NCBI GenBank assembly: GCA_013334325.1
Contig: JAAXXT010000009.1
Coordinates: forward strand, 1-64,000
Origin: Erysipelotrichaceae bacterium
GTDB taxonomy: Bacteria; Bacillota_I; Bacilli_A; Erysipelotrichales; Erysipelotrichaceae
Length of the DNA: 64,000 nt
Direction: 5' to 3'
Shown here: one piece after another, positions 25,190 through 35,357 of the stretch
How positions within the stretch are numbered: position 1 is the first letter of the stretch
Layout of the letters: the number at the start of each line of letters is the position of its first letter
Made by a program: the position numbers and the translations under genes
The notes under the pieces: generated by a model
Database searches by the model: none
Told to the model about the DNA's origin: nothing
Seen by the model: the letters and a program-made list of their open reading frames with translations, nothing else

Positions 25190-25957
25190 ATGATTACCAA
25201 TGATAAAATCAGAATAACTTTACGTGCTATATCCATCATATTTCTTGTATGGGCTCTCTTTTTGTTTGGTCAAGATGCCTATAGTACGATGAATCATCAA
25301 CAAGAAAACACCATCCTCGAAGACATCAAAGAAAACATCAGTGAGGAAATCATCGATACCACAGGTACTTTACCAGAAGAAGTCAAACCTGAAGACATCA
25401 TGGGATCTGTTGAATTCTTCAATCGACTAAAAGCCGCTAACGATGACTACATCGGTTGGATCTATCTACCTGGTCTTAAGATCGATCATCCTGTTGTCGC
25501 GGCACCTAATAATTCCTATTATCTTAATCATGGTTTCTATAAGTCCTACAATATGTATGGGACGATCTTTGCGGATTATCGCAATGAAGATCTCTATTTA
25601 GAACCTCATTTGGTTATTTATGGTCATCATATGAAGAATAAGTCGATGTTTAGTTATTTAGATACTCTAAGAAACAAAAGCAATTACTCAGCCAATAAGA
25701 TCATTGAGATCTATACTTCAGAAGGTTTAAAGAAATACATCATCTTCTCCGTTCATGCAGTAGATGCGGCTACCACTTCATTGAGTCTTCCTTATGAAGC
25801 TGACATTAAAACATTGATCGCAAGTTATACAAAAAAAGCCCTCTATAAGACGGGCGTAGATACTTCTAAAGCGACTCAAGTATTGACCTTAGTGACCTGT
25901 ACCTTAGCGGTCACCAATGGACGTCTACTGGTTCACGCGATTCCTTATAACGAGTAA
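25190..25957 (+). CDS. srtB: Class B sortase
   Basis: A 255-residue transpeptidase anchored by one N-terminal helix (about residues 13-30). The catalytic residues are visible: His in VIYGHHM (about residue 145), Cys in LVTCT (about 231) and Arg in GRLLVHA (about 242); YLNHGFYKSYNMYGTIF is typical of class B. Sortases join surface proteins to the cell wall. No LPxTG- or NPQTN-like sorting signal is seen on any protein in the window, so its substrates are elsewhere. Its stop codon directly abuts that of convergent pulA. The ribosome binding site is poor (CGGA). Confidence 0.9.
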   Translation: MITNDKIRITLRAISIIFLVWALFLFGQDAYSTMNHQQENTILEDIKENISEEIIDTTGTLPEEVKPEDIMGSVEFFNRLKAANDDYIGWIYLPGLKIDHPVVAAPNNSYYLNHGFYKSYNMYGTIFADYRNEDLYLEPHLVIYGHHMKNKSMFSYLDTLRNKSNYSANKIIEIYTSEGLKKYIIFSVHAVDAATTSLSLPYEADIKTLIASYTKKALYKTGVDTSKATQVLTLVTCTLAVTNGRLLVHAIPYNE

Positions 25958-28105
25958 TTACTTCTTCGCAAAGACCACTAAAGTATAAGGATTGATCGTT
26001 ACGTTTTGAGCTTTGACGGAATCTAGTAGACCTGCCTCATTGGCTAAGATTTCTACGAAATCATCGAAGTGTTCATAATAGATTTGATTGGTAGGATTGA
26101 TATAGACCCATAACTCATGATATGGGTTTTTTCTTTCACAGGTATAATGGATCACCAACATCCCATCGAAGTTTCTAAAAGAAACTCTGTTTTGGATCAT
26201 CGTAGAACTGGTCATTCTAAAGATAGGCAAACGTTTACGTAAAGCAATCAAATCTTTGGTGTATTGATAAACTTCTAGATGGCGTTCTTTTCTTAACCAA
26301 TCAACTTGATTGATCGCATCTGAACTACGATAAGAGTTATGTTGACCATTCTTGGTCCTACAGAATTCTTGACCTGAATGTAGGAAAGGTGTCCCTTGAG
26401 CCAAGAGCACAGAACCTATCATCAGTTTCTGTTTCTTGATCCTTATTTCCCGGGAATCTTCTTTACAGCACTCTTTTAATTTATCCCATGAAGTATGATT
26501 ATCATGACATTCGACATAATTGACGCTTTGGGTAGGTTGATCAAAGATCTTCACTAAGCCAGGGATACAATTGCCTACCATGGCCCCTTTCATCGCATCA
26601 ATAAAAGAAGCATCTCCAGAGGCATAGCCCTTCATGGTGATCTCATCAGGTGAGGTTCTTCCTTTAACGTGTTCTCTAAAGAAATCGTTGAAGTGAGCGA
26701 TATGAGGCATCTTAGATTGATTGCCCATATTGGCTTTCATCTCTTCAGGCAATATTGTAGGCATATTCCAGCCTTCCCCATAGACGATAGAATCAGGTTT
26801 TAAGGCCTTACATTGAGCTTCTACTGCATTCATCGTATCTACATCTAAGACACCCATTAAATCAAAACGGAACCCATCCACATCATAGGCTTCCATCCAA
26901 CATTTAACGCTATCTAGAATAAACTTACGAACCATCAATCGGTTAGAATCCACATCGTTATTACAGAAGGAACCATTGGATAAAGCCCCAGAAGAAGATC
27001 TTCTAAAGTAATAATAAGGTACTACTTTCTCAAACGCATTGGATTCCATCTCATAGACATGGTTATAGACGACATCCATGATGACTCTTATGCCTTGTTT
27101 ATGAAAAGCTTGGACCATTTGTCTCGCTTCTAATACTCGTTTTAATGGATCTTTAGGATCGCTTACGAAGCTTCCTTCAGGGACATTGTATTGAAGAGGA
27201 TCATAGCCCCAATTATAGAAAAGCGAAGGATTGTCTTCATCGACTGTAGAGAAATCATACATAGGCATGATTTGGACATGGGTAACCCCTAAATCAACGA
27301 TATGGCTTAAGCCTGTGATCGTCCCAGAAGGCGTCTTCGTATTAAGTTCAGTTAAACCTAAATACTGACTACGAGACTTAACCCCTGATTCAACTTGGGC
27401 CGTAAAGTCTCTTACACTGAGCTCATAAATGACCGCATCTGTAGGATGAGAAAAAGGTGGTAAACGATGAGCGAATCTTTCCACATCGACCAAGTTGTAA
27501 TCGATGACGACGGAAGCGGTATTATTGGAAGTCGCACTTCGTGCGATAGGATCACTTGATGTATTCCAATTCCCATTGACTAAGACATGGTAAAGATACT
27601 GACGCCCATGAAGATTGCCTCTTACGTTAAAACGAAAGACACCTTTATCAGTTCTCTTCATCTCAAAGCTCTTTTTAGGCGTATCCATCAACTCTAATAT
27701 AACTCGGGTCGCAGTAGGCGCCCATAAGGTAAAGTCTGTCCCATCATTACTAGGATGGACTCCTAGATCATCCCCATCATAATAGAATTCTTGATCAAAA
27801 CGAGCCGTTTTCGTAATCAATGAATATTGAAGAGGGACCTTTAAACCGTGTTCCTCGGTGACCTCATAAGCTTGGCCTATCTCAATGACTTCGTTGGTTT
27901 GAATGATGTATTTATTATAGTCCCCTTGAGAAAGTTCAAAATTTAAGATAGGACACTTACTTACAGAACCATCTGGTTTCTTTAAGTAAAAAACGTCAGA
28001 TTTCCCATTATAGAACTGACGAGATAAATAGATGGTGATCAACCCATAATCATCTAAATGGGCTTCGTATTTTACACTTTTTCTCACGTTTAGATTATAC
28101 CTCAT
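25958..28105 (-). CDS. pulA: Type I pullulanase (GH13_14)
   Basis: A 715-residue debranching enzyme with no signal peptide, acting on alpha-1,6 branches of imported or stored glucan. A CBM48-like domain (residues about 115-215, FTLWAPTATRV) precedes the barrel; the type I pullulanase signature YNWGYDP is present, with VVYNHVY (region I), GFRFDLMG (region II), VYGEGWN (region III) and ECHDNHTS (region IV). The first 100 residues are an additional N-terminal domain, as in other PulA proteins. It overlaps the end of an MFS gene by 11 nt and meets srtB tail to tail with no terminator between. Confidence 0.96.
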   Translation of the reverse strand: MRYNLNVRKSVKYEAHLDDYGLITIYLSRQFYNGKSDVFYLKKPDGSVSKCPILNFELSQGDYNKYIIQTNEVIEIGQAYEVTEEHGLKVPLQYSLITKTARFDQEFYYDGDDLGVHPSNDGTDFTLWAPTATRVILELMDTPKKSFEMKRTDKGVFRFNVRGNLHGRQYLYHVLVNGNWNTSSDPIARSATSNNTASVVIDYNLVDVERFAHRLPPFSHPTDAVIYELSVRDFTAQVESGVKSRSQYLGLTELNTKTPSGTITGLSHIVDLGVTHVQIMPMYDFSTVDEDNPSLFYNWGYDPLQYNVPEGSFVSDPKDPLKRVLEARQMVQAFHKQGIRVIMDVVYNHVYEMESNAFEKVVPYYYFRRSSSGALSNGSFCNNDVDSNRLMVRKFILDSVKCWMEAYDVDGFRFDLMGVLDVDTMNAVEAQCKALKPDSIVYGEGWNMPTILPEEMKANMGNQSKMPHIAHFNDFFREHVKGRTSPDEITMKGYASGDASFIDAMKGAMVGNCIPGLVKIFDQPTQSVNYVECHDNHTSWDKLKECCKEDSREIRIKKQKLMIGSVLLAQGTPFLHSGQEFCRTKNGQHNSYRSSDAINQVDWLRKERHLEVYQYTKDLIALRKRLPIFRMTSSTMIQNRVSFRNFDGMLVIHYTCERKNPYHELWVYINPTNQIYYEHFDDFVEILANEAGLLDSVKAQNVTINPYTLVVFAKK

Positions 28106-29237
28106 TTAATGTGCTATGCAAGAAGAGAGTCCCTACGAATGTCCCAAAAAGACATAGTAGGATCATCCCTAGAAATCCAAAGCTTTGATAGAATAAAGGT
28201 CCAAATCCATTCACCAATAACCCATACACAGCCCCTGTTAAACTCATCAGCATGATCACTGTTCCGCTTTGTCGACTATAACGTACAGCCAACATAGGAT
28301 TGATCAAACCTACGATCGTATCGTAGCCTAAAGAAAAGACCACAGACACCGGAATGATGATCAATGGATTAAGACTTACCATTGGGATTAAACCCACTAA
28401 AGCAACGTATAAGCCTCCCTGAAAGAGCTTGGTCATCCCAAATCGTTTATTCAGAAAGAAGATCACAAACGCAGAGGCAATCGATCCTAATCCTATCATC
28501 GAGTAGATCGATGAGATCTCTATCTGAGAATAACCTTTCTCACTTAAAAATACACTGAGAAAGTTAAAGAAGATAACGCCTGGTAAACCTGTCGCTAAGC
28601 TTACTCCTAAGAACCTTCTTACGGTCTTATCTTTTAATAAGAGCTTGAGATCGATAAGCGTAAGATGATCTTGATGAGATGAGCTTACATGAGGAATCAT
28701 AAACAAGGCCAACCATAAAACAACACTTAATCCAAATAGACATAGATATAGAAATTGAAAACTAGTCGCTTCTACGATCGATGAGGCTAAGATCGGTGAT
28801 ACAAAGACCCCTAACGCAAAGGATAACTTTAAGAAAGCAGAAGTATTGCCCATATGTTTATGGTCCAAGAATTTTGATAGGTAAGACACGATAAGTCCTA
28901 ATATGGCGAAGTATCCTAAGCCTACTAAGAAACGAGCACTAAAATACATCAGTACCGTTGAACTAAATGCCGCTAGTAGATGACCTAAGACAAAGATAAA
29001 GGTCCCACCGATCAAGATCGACTTGGTTCCTCTTTTATCCGCTAAATATCCAAAGATGGGTGATAAGAGCCCTGCCGCAACGAAACCTAGATTCAAGAAG
29101 GTCGCGTTCGATGAAGGTAAATCATAAAAAGAGGTAATACTTGGCGCTAACGAAAAAACCATACTCATCGTAACACTGGCCATAAATTGAAGGATCAATA
29201 AGATCCCGATCGTGATTTTTTTGTTTAGTAAAGTCAT
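28095..29237 (-). CDS. MFS transporter, 12 TM
   Basis: A 380-residue major facilitator with the A-motif GYLADKRGTKSILIGG between helices 2 and 3 and a central loop near residues 180-200. The family includes sugar-efflux and drug-efflux carriers; substrate unknown. It overlaps pulA, so it is probably expressed with it and may handle a glucan breakdown product. It follows glgP's terminator. Confidence 0.85.
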   Translation of the reverse strand: MTLLNKKITIGILLILQFMASVTMSMVFSLAPSITSFYDLPSSNATFLNLGFVAAGLLSPIFGYLADKRGTKSILIGGTFIFVLGHLLAAFSSTVLMYFSARFLVGLGYFAILGLIVSYLSKFLDHKHMGNTSAFLKLSFALGVFVSPILASSIVEATSFQFLYLCLFGLSVVLWLALFMIPHVSSSHQDHLTLIDLKLLLKDKTVRRFLGVSLATGLPGVIFFNFLSVFLSEKGYSQIEISSIYSMIGLGSIASAFVIFFLNKRFGMTKLFQGGLYVALVGLIPMVSLNPLIIIPVSVVFSLGYDTIVGLINPMLAVRYSRQSGTVIMLMSLTGAVYGLLVNGFGPLFYQSFGFLGMILLCLFGTFVGTLFLHSTLNEV

Positions 29238-29294
29238 TACATTACTTTACACGATAAAGCTCTGTTCGTAAAGCGAAGGCTCTGTCTATACTCC

Positions 29295-29319
29295 AATAAA
29301 AAACAGCTTTTCAGCTGTT
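29295..29319 (-). terminator. Terminator of glgP
   Basis: AACAGCT-GAAA-AGCTGTT followed by TTTTATT on the minus strand, overlapping the glgP stop codon. Confidence 0.85.
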
Positions 29320-31720
29320 AGTTTTGTAAAGATTTGATATGCCAGATCTCTTCTGCGTATTGTCTGATCGTACGATCTGATGAGAAGAATCCAGATTGAG
29401 CGATATTGACCAAGCACATCTTGGCCCAATAAGTCTGATCGTTGTATCGACGTTGGACTTCTTCTTGGGCATCCACATAGGATCTAAAGTCAGCTAAGAG
29501 GAAGTATTCATCGTTTCTAAACATCAGTTCATCATAGATGATCTTGAATTCATCACGACTTTCACTAAACGAACCATCGATTAATGAATCTACCACGGCC
29601 TTTAGTTCAGGATCCGCATTGTATTTATCCCATACATTGTAGCCTTTTAACTTAAGGGCTTCGATGTCGTCTACTTTTAATCCAAAGATCACATCATACT
29701 GTGGACCTACATGTTCATGGATCTCCACATTGGCTCCATCTAAGGTACCTAAGGTCAAAGCTCCATTCATCATAAACTTCATATTACCTGTACCACTGGC
29801 TTCTTTACCAGCAGTTGAGATCTGTTCAGATACATCGGCTGCATTCATTAAGATCTCCGCTGTAGAGACATTATAGTTAGGTAAGAATACCACTTTGATG
29901 AATTTAGAGATCATAGGATCGTTATTAGCGACCGTTCCAACGCTGTGGATAAGCTTAATAACCTTCTTCGCGAAATAATAGCCAGGTGCTGCTTTCGCCG
30001 CAAAGATAAAGGTCCTTGGGGTCATCGTAAAGCTAGGATCCTTCTTGATCTTTTGGATCAAGTAGATGATATGCATCACATTAAGCAATTGACGTTTATA
30101 AGCATGTAGTCTTTTCGCTTGGACATCAAATATAGAATTCGTATCGACTTTGATCCCTGTCGTTTTTTCGATATGGGCCGCTAAGATCTTTTTACGTTTG
30201 GCTTTGACTTCTAAGAAAGCTTTTTGGACCTTAGGTTTATCGATGTGTTCCATGAGACGTAGTAAGGTCTCAGGTTCATAGAGATAATCTGAGCCTATTG
30301 TCACATCCAAGAGATCCTTCAACTGAGGATTAGAATAGACAAGCCATCTTCTATGGGTGATTCCATTGGTCTTATTGTTGAATTTTTCAGGGAATAATAA
30401 ATAGAAATCTTTGAAGAGATCCTTGATCAAGATGTCTGTATGAAGTTTCGCGACCCCATTGACGGAGAAAGCCGAAACGATCCCTAAATGAGCCATTTGG
30501 ACTTGTCCATCACGAATGATGGATACTCTATTGATCAAATCGGTCTGTTGAGGATATTGACGTCTAACGCCTTCTAAGAATCTTCGATTGATTTCTTCGA
30601 TAATCATATAGATACGAGGTAATAGTCTTTGGATATAATCGATAGGCCATTTCTCTAAAGCTTCAGCCATGACCGTATGATTGGTATAAGCGAAGATGCG
30701 TGATACAATCGGCCAAGCTTCATCCCATGTATAGTGATGTTCATCCATAAGGACTCTCATGAGTTCAGGAATAGCTAAGATCGGATGGGTATCATTCAAT
30801 TGGAATACGAGCTTATCAGCCATATTGTCTAAAGAAGGATAGACTCTAAGATGAGCCTTAATGTTAGAAGCGATCCCAGCACTACTAAAGAAGTATTGTT
30901 GTTTCAAACGTAAGAAACGTCCATGTTCAGTAGAATCATCAGGATATACGTTTTGACAGATTTCTCTGAGTTCATTGATGTATTGTCTAAAATCTTTATC
31001 GGTAGGTAAATTATCAGAAGCTTCAGCTGACCATAGTCTTAAGGTATTGGTTTGATCAGTACCTCTTCCTACAATAGGCATATCATAAGGAACCGCTAAT
31101 ACAGACTCATAATCGACATGGTTAAATATGATCTCCACGCCTTCGCCTTTCTGCATTTCGATTCTTCCCCAAAATTTGACTTCTACAGCGTGTTTAGGTT
31201 TACGAACTTCCCATACATTGCCTAAACGAAGCCATTGATCAGGAACTTCGACTTGGTAACCATCGACGATCTTTTGTTTAAAAAGCCCATATTCATATCG
31301 AATACAGTTCCCATGACCTGGTAAGCTCATCGAAGATAAGGAATCCATAAAGCACGCCGCTAAGCGTCCTAGACCTCCATTACCTAGACCAGCATCAGAT
31401 TCCATGTCTTCTAGTTGATTAAGATCGATGTCGAGTTCTTTTAACCCATCTTTGACCACATCATAGATCCCAAGGTTCATAAGGTTATTGGTTAGTAATC
31501 TTCCGATTAAGAATTCCATCGAAAAATAAACCAATTGTTTGGCTTCTAACTGGGCTACTTCTTCCTTGGTATTCTTCCAATGGATCGAAGCATAATCCCT
31601 AACCATTTCTCCTAGAACCATATAACGTTCAGTACGATGCGATTCTGAAACTGAACGACCATAATTTTCAATAACTCTTTGCGCAAAATCTCGCTTAAAT
31701 TCAAATTTGTCTTTAAACAT
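29318..31720 (-). CDS. glgP: Glycogen/maltodextrin phosphorylase
   Basis: An 800-residue GT35 phosphorylase releasing glucose 1-phosphate from alpha-1,4-glucan ends. The pyridoxal-phosphate region EASGTGNMKFMMNGALTLGT is complete, and VYFSMEFLIGRLL and ESDAGLGNGGLGRLA are typical. AAGGAGG precedes the ATG. It follows glgB, 62 nt away, in the pgm-glgB-glgP order, and a palindrome lies in the intervening gap. Its product is converted to glucose 6-phosphate by the co-encoded phosphoglucomutase. Confidence 0.97.
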   Translation of the reverse strand: MFKDKFEFKRDFAQRVIENYGRSVSESHRTERYMVLGEMVRDYASIHWKNTKEEVAQLEAKQLVYFSMEFLIGRLLTNNLMNLGIYDVVKDGLKELDIDLNQLEDMESDAGLGNGGLGRLAACFMDSLSSMSLPGHGNCIRYEYGLFKQKIVDGYQVEVPDQWLRLGNVWEVRKPKHAVEVKFWGRIEMQKGEGVEIIFNHVDYESVLAVPYDMPIVGRGTDQTNTLRLWSAEASDNLPTDKDFRQYINELREICQNVYPDDSTEHGRFLRLKQQYFFSSAGIASNIKAHLRVYPSLDNMADKLVFQLNDTHPILAIPELMRVLMDEHHYTWDEAWPIVSRIFAYTNHTVMAEALEKWPIDYIQRLLPRIYMIIEEINRRFLEGVRRQYPQQTDLINRVSIIRDGQVQMAHLGIVSAFSVNGVAKLHTDILIKDLFKDFYLLFPEKFNNKTNGITHRRWLVYSNPQLKDLLDVTIGSDYLYEPETLLRLMEHIDKPKVQKAFLEVKAKRKKILAAHIEKTTGIKVDTNSIFDVQAKRLHAYKRQLLNVMHIIYLIQKIKKDPSFTMTPRTFIFAAKAAPGYYFAKKVIKLIHSVGTVANNDPMISKFIKVVFLPNYNVSTAEILMNAADVSEQISTAGKEASGTGNMKFMMNGALTLGTLDGANVEIHEHVGPQYDVIFGLKVDDIEALKLKGYNVWDKYNADPELKAVVDSLIDGSFSESRDEFKIIYDELMFRNDEYFLLADFRSYVDAQEEVQRRYNDQTYWAKMCLVNIAQSGFFSSDRTIRQYAEEIWHIKSLQN

Positions 31721-31736
31721 CCAAGACCTCCTTAAA

Positions 31737-31748
31737 AAGCACGTGCTT
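31737..31748. promoter_or_regulatory. Palindrome AAGCACGTGCTT before glgP
   Basis: A perfect 12-bp palindrome directly upstream of the glgP ribosome binding site, followed by TTTTT on the minus strand. It matches the frame of the palindrome at 24870-24881. It could be an operator or a weak attenuator hairpin. Confidence 0.4.
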
Positions 31749-31782
31749 ATTTTAGCATAAAACTTGCATAATGCTCAATGTT

Positions 31783-33606
31783 TTATCGACGGTACTCAAA
31801 CATGATCCCCGCAAATGGGGCAATTCTGATGTTGATGGACTGAGGATATCCATGTGAAGGATAGTCTTCTGAGTTGAGCGGGAAGTAATTACACATGTTG
31901 TTTCCGTTATAAATATCCTTCTCAGTGTTCATGATTTCTGTATAAAGACCCGCATGAGGAACCCCTAAACGGAAGTGTTCAAACGCATTAGGCGTCATAT
32001 TCAATACGACCACTACAGTTGAATGTTCATCTTCTCTTTGGTAAGAATAAATGCTTTGGCTCGCATTATCCGCATCGATCCATTTGAATCCAGGATGCGC
32101 ATAGTCTTGATTGCTTAAGGCTGTATGATAAAAATAGACATGGTTTAGATCTCGTATATAGCGATGGAACTTGTTGTGGGCATCAAAACCCAATAAGAAC
32201 CAATCCAGTTCAGTGCTTTCATCGAATTCTTTAAACTGGGCCAATTCATTGCCCATAAAGTTAAGTTTCTTCCCAGGATGAGTCATCATATATAGATAAA
32301 GGTTTCTTACTTGAGAGAACTTCTGTTCATAAGAGCCCCACATCTTATTGATGATGGTTCCTTTCCCATGGACAACTTCATCATGAGATAAAGGCAAGAT
32401 AAAGTTTTCTGAATAGAAATAAGCCATAGAGAAGGTCAATTGATGATGATGGAATTGTCTATAGATAGGATCTAACGCGTAATACTTCAAGGTATCATTC
32501 ATCCAACCCATATCCCACTTATAGTCAAAACCAAGACCCATATCGGTCGTAGGATGGGTAACTTTAGGAAAGTCTGAGGAATCTTCCGCGATCATGGTGA
32601 CACCAGGATAGCGTACATTGAGGTAATAGTTCAATCGACGAATAAAAGCCACAGCCCCATCATTGGATCCATTTTGTTTATTGCCGTGCCAATAGATGAG
32701 GTTACTTACCGCATCAACTCGTAAACCATCGATATGATAGGTCTCCATCCAAAACGAAGCAGAAGACATCAAGAAGGATCTTACTTCTTCTTTCCATAGA
32801 TCGAAGTTCTGTGTATCCCATTGACTATTCGCATCTTTTTCATTTTGATATTCATAAAGGGCTGATCCATCAAAGTATCTTAAACCGAAATCATCTTTTA
32901 CGAAATGAACAGGGACGAAATCTAATATGACACCGATATTATTGATGTGGCATTGATTGATCAAATGCATGAACTGTTTAGGTGTCCCATAACGTGAAGT
33001 TAATGAGAAATAACCATGGGCTTGATATCCCCAACTACCATCAAAAGGATGCTCAATAAGAGGCATCAGTTCGATGTGGGTATAACCCATGTCTTTGATG
33101 TAAGGGATAAGATGATGAACCAGTTCTTCATAGTTCATCCAAAATAAACCATCTCGCTTCATCCAACTACCTAGATGAAGTTCATAGATGTTCATGGGTT
33201 CATTAAAATGTTTGCGTCGTTTAGAGATCCATGTCTTATCGTTCCAATTGAAACCTGATAGATCTACAACGAGATTACCTACCTTAGGTCTAACTTCACA
33301 CGCAAAAGCATAAGGGTCGCTCTTTTCGATCCAGAATCCATCTTTCTTTTGGATCTTGTATTTATACAAGCTCCATTCTGTAACTCCAGGGATAAAGATT
33401 GACCAAGACCCATCGTGATCTCGATGAAGATCTATGCCTTCCCAATTGTTGAAAGATCCAGATACAAGTATGCGTTGTGCTTCAGGTGCATAGACACTAA
33501 AACGAACGCCTGTTTGGTCTTTTTCCTTTTCTAAATGTGCCCCATAAACCTTGTGGGCATCAAGACAATGACCTTCATGAAACTGTTTGATGATCTCTTG
33601 ACGCAT
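31783..33606 (-). CDS. glgB: 1,4-alpha-glucan branching enzyme
   Basis: A 607-residue GH13_9 enzyme introducing alpha-1,6 branches. A CBM48 domain (residues about 30-110, with SFNNWEGI) precedes the barrel; conserved regions are DFVPVHFVKD, GLRVDAVSNL (nucleophile), MIAEDSS (acid/base) and LPLSHDEVVHGKG. The C-terminus FAGIMFEYRR is typical. Neither glgC nor glgA is in this window, so branched glucan would be built elsewhere or from imported maltodextrin. It starts 12 nt after pgm. Confidence 0.97.
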   Translation of the reverse strand: MRQEIIKQFHEGHCLDAHKVYGAHLEKEKDQTGVRFSVYAPEAQRILVSGSFNNWEGIDLHRDHDGSWSIFIPGVTEWSLYKYKIQKKDGFWIEKSDPYAFACEVRPKVGNLVVDLSGFNWNDKTWISKRRKHFNEPMNIYELHLGSWMKRDGLFWMNYEELVHHLIPYIKDMGYTHIELMPLIEHPFDGSWGYQAHGYFSLTSRYGTPKQFMHLINQCHINNIGVILDFVPVHFVKDDFGLRYFDGSALYEYQNEKDANSQWDTQNFDLWKEEVRSFLMSSASFWMETYHIDGLRVDAVSNLIYWHGNKQNGSNDGAVAFIRRLNYYLNVRYPGVTMIAEDSSDFPKVTHPTTDMGLGFDYKWDMGWMNDTLKYYALDPIYRQFHHHQLTFSMAYFYSENFILPLSHDEVVHGKGTIINKMWGSYEQKFSQVRNLYLYMMTHPGKKLNFMGNELAQFKEFDESTELDWFLLGFDAHNKFHRYIRDLNHVYFYHTALSNQDYAHPGFKWIDADNASQSIYSYQREDEHSTVVVVLNMTPNAFEHFRLGVPHAGLYTEIMNTEKDIYNGNNMCNYFPLNSEDYPSHGYPQSINIRIAPFAGIMFEYRR

Positions 33607-33617
33607 GAGCTTCTCCT

Positions 33618-35303
33618 TTATTGATAGTGCTTCTGCAAATCTTCTTTAATGGCTTTGAATTTAGATTGAACGGAGACTTGATCCTTGGCAACGATACAGA
33701 AATAGAATTTACACTTAGGTTCAGTTCCTGATGGTCGTATGGCTACCCAAGAACCATCTTCTAAGAAATATTTGATGACGTCAGATTTTGGGAAGTCTAA
33801 GACAGAGCTTTGCCCATTTTCTTCTCTAAGCGAAGTCATATAGTCTTCTTTGACGATGATCTTATAGCCTGCGAAATCATGGATCTTTTCAGTTCTAAAA
33901 TGAGTGAGGATCGTTTTGATTCGTGCGGCCCCATCTTCACCTTTTAAAGTTAAGGATACTTGGTCTTCATGATGGGTCCCAAACTTCTCATAGAGCCCAT
34001 TTAAAACATCGACTAAGGTCTTCCCATGATTTTTATGATAGGTAATGGCTTCCGCTAAAAGTAAGCATGCTTGTATCGCATCTTTGTCTCTTACGAAAGG
34101 TTCAAAGAGATATCCATAGGATTCTTCATAGCCGAAAACGAAGTTCTTTAAATGATTGATTTCATATTGAGCGATCTTATCGCCTATAAACTTAAAGCCT
34201 GTGAGGGTCTTTTCTGTTTCTACCCCATAAAACGATGCGACCTTTTGACCTAGATCTGAAGTCACCACGGTATTAAACATCACTGGATGATCAGGCATAT
34301 TACCGATTTCTCTTCTTGAGGAGAAAAGATAATCGATCAGGATGGATCCTGTTTGATTGCCTGTCAATAAGATATATTCTCCATTATGAAGGACGGCGAC
34401 ACCTAAACGATCCGCATCTGGATCAGTACTTAAGACCCCATCCGCTTTGACTTGTTTGGCCAATTCTATGGCACCTTCATAAGCGATCTTTTCTTCTGGA
34501 TTAGGAGATTTCGTATTTGAGAAATCAGGATCAGGATCACATTGGCTTAAAAGAGGGATCACATAGTATCCTGCTTTGGCTAAACTTTCTCTGACTAAGA
34601 TATTAGCGGTCCCGTGTTGAGGGGTGAAAACCAAACTGACTTTTAATTTATCTTGGTTAGGTCTGAGTTGACATCCTAAGACAGCCTCTAAATAAGGCTC
34701 ATCTACTTCTTTATCGATGATGTGGATCAATTGTTGTTGTTTAGAACTGAGTTCTACGACGATAGATAGTTCATCGTCGATTGCTTTTATTTCTTTAATG
34801 ACTTGATCGATCAGATGAGGAACCAATTGACAGCCCTTATCATCATAGATCTTATAGCCGTTGTATTCTTTAGGATTATGCGAGGCGGTGATAACGATAC
34901 CCCCTTCACAGTTAAGGTATCTTACCGCATAAGAAAGTTCAGGCGTTGGTCTTAAGGATGAGAAGACATAGGACTTGATCCCATGCATGGCTAATACTTT
35001 CGCTGATTCTAGTGCGAATTCTTTAGACATATGGCGATTATCATAAGCGATCGCAACACCTCTTAGTTGAGCTAAAGGGTATTGAAGAAGATATCTTGCG
35101 AAGGCAAGATTCGCTTTACGTATGGTATAGATGTTAAGTCGATTAGGACCTACGCCTAATAGACCTCGCATTCCAGCAGTCCCAAACTCTAAGTCCGTAT
35201 AAAAAGCATCTTGAAGTTCTGCATCAGATGCTTTCTCTAAAAGAACTTTTAATGTAGGATCGAGAGCCTTAAAATTCTTCCAATGGTTGATTTTGTTGTT
35301 CAT
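33618..35303 (-). CDS. pgcA: Phosphoglucomutase/phosphomannomutase
   Basis: A 561-residue alpha-D-phosphohexomutase linking glucose 1-phosphate and glucose 6-phosphate. The phosphoserine loop GGIVITASHNPKEYNGYKIY, metal loop STDPDADRLG, sugar loop GYEESYG and C-terminal phosphate loop RPSGTEPK are intact. First gene of pgm-glgB-glgP, making the path from phosphorolysis to glycolysis. A terminator lies between it and ptsH upstream, so it depends on readthrough or an unrecognised promoter. Confidence 0.95.
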   Translation of the reverse strand: MNNKINHWKNFKALDPTLKVLLEKASDAELQDAFYTDLEFGTAGMRGLLGVGPNRLNIYTIRKANLAFARYLLQYPLAQLRGVAIAYDNRHMSKEFALESAKVLAMHGIKSYVFSSLRPTPELSYAVRYLNCEGGIVITASHNPKEYNGYKIYDDKGCQLVPHLIDQVIKEIKAIDDELSIVVELSSKQQQLIHIIDKEVDEPYLEAVLGCQLRPNQDKLKVSLVFTPQHGTANILVRESLAKAGYYVIPLLSQCDPDPDFSNTKSPNPEEKIAYEGAIELAKQVKADGVLSTDPDADRLGVAVLHNGEYILLTGNQTGSILIDYLFSSRREIGNMPDHPVMFNTVVTSDLGQKVASFYGVETEKTLTGFKFIGDKIAQYEINHLKNFVFGYEESYGYLFEPFVRDKDAIQACLLLAEAITYHKNHGKTLVDVLNGLYEKFGTHHEDQVSLTLKGEDGAARIKTILTHFRTEKIHDFAGYKIIVKEDYMTSLREENGQSSVLDFPKSDVIKYFLEDGSWVAIRPSGTEPKCKFYFCIVAKDQVSVQSKFKAIKEDLQKHYQ

Positions 35304-35314
35304 AGCGCCTCATA

Positions 35315-35340
35315 ATAAAAAGAAGATGAGATCATCTTCT
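35315..35340 (-). terminator. Terminator of ptsH
   Basis: AGAAGATG-ATCT-CATCTTCT followed by TTTTATTATG on the minus strand. Readthrough would connect ptsH with pgm. Confidence 0.8.
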
Positions 35341-35357
35341 GTTTTATGTTTCAGTTT

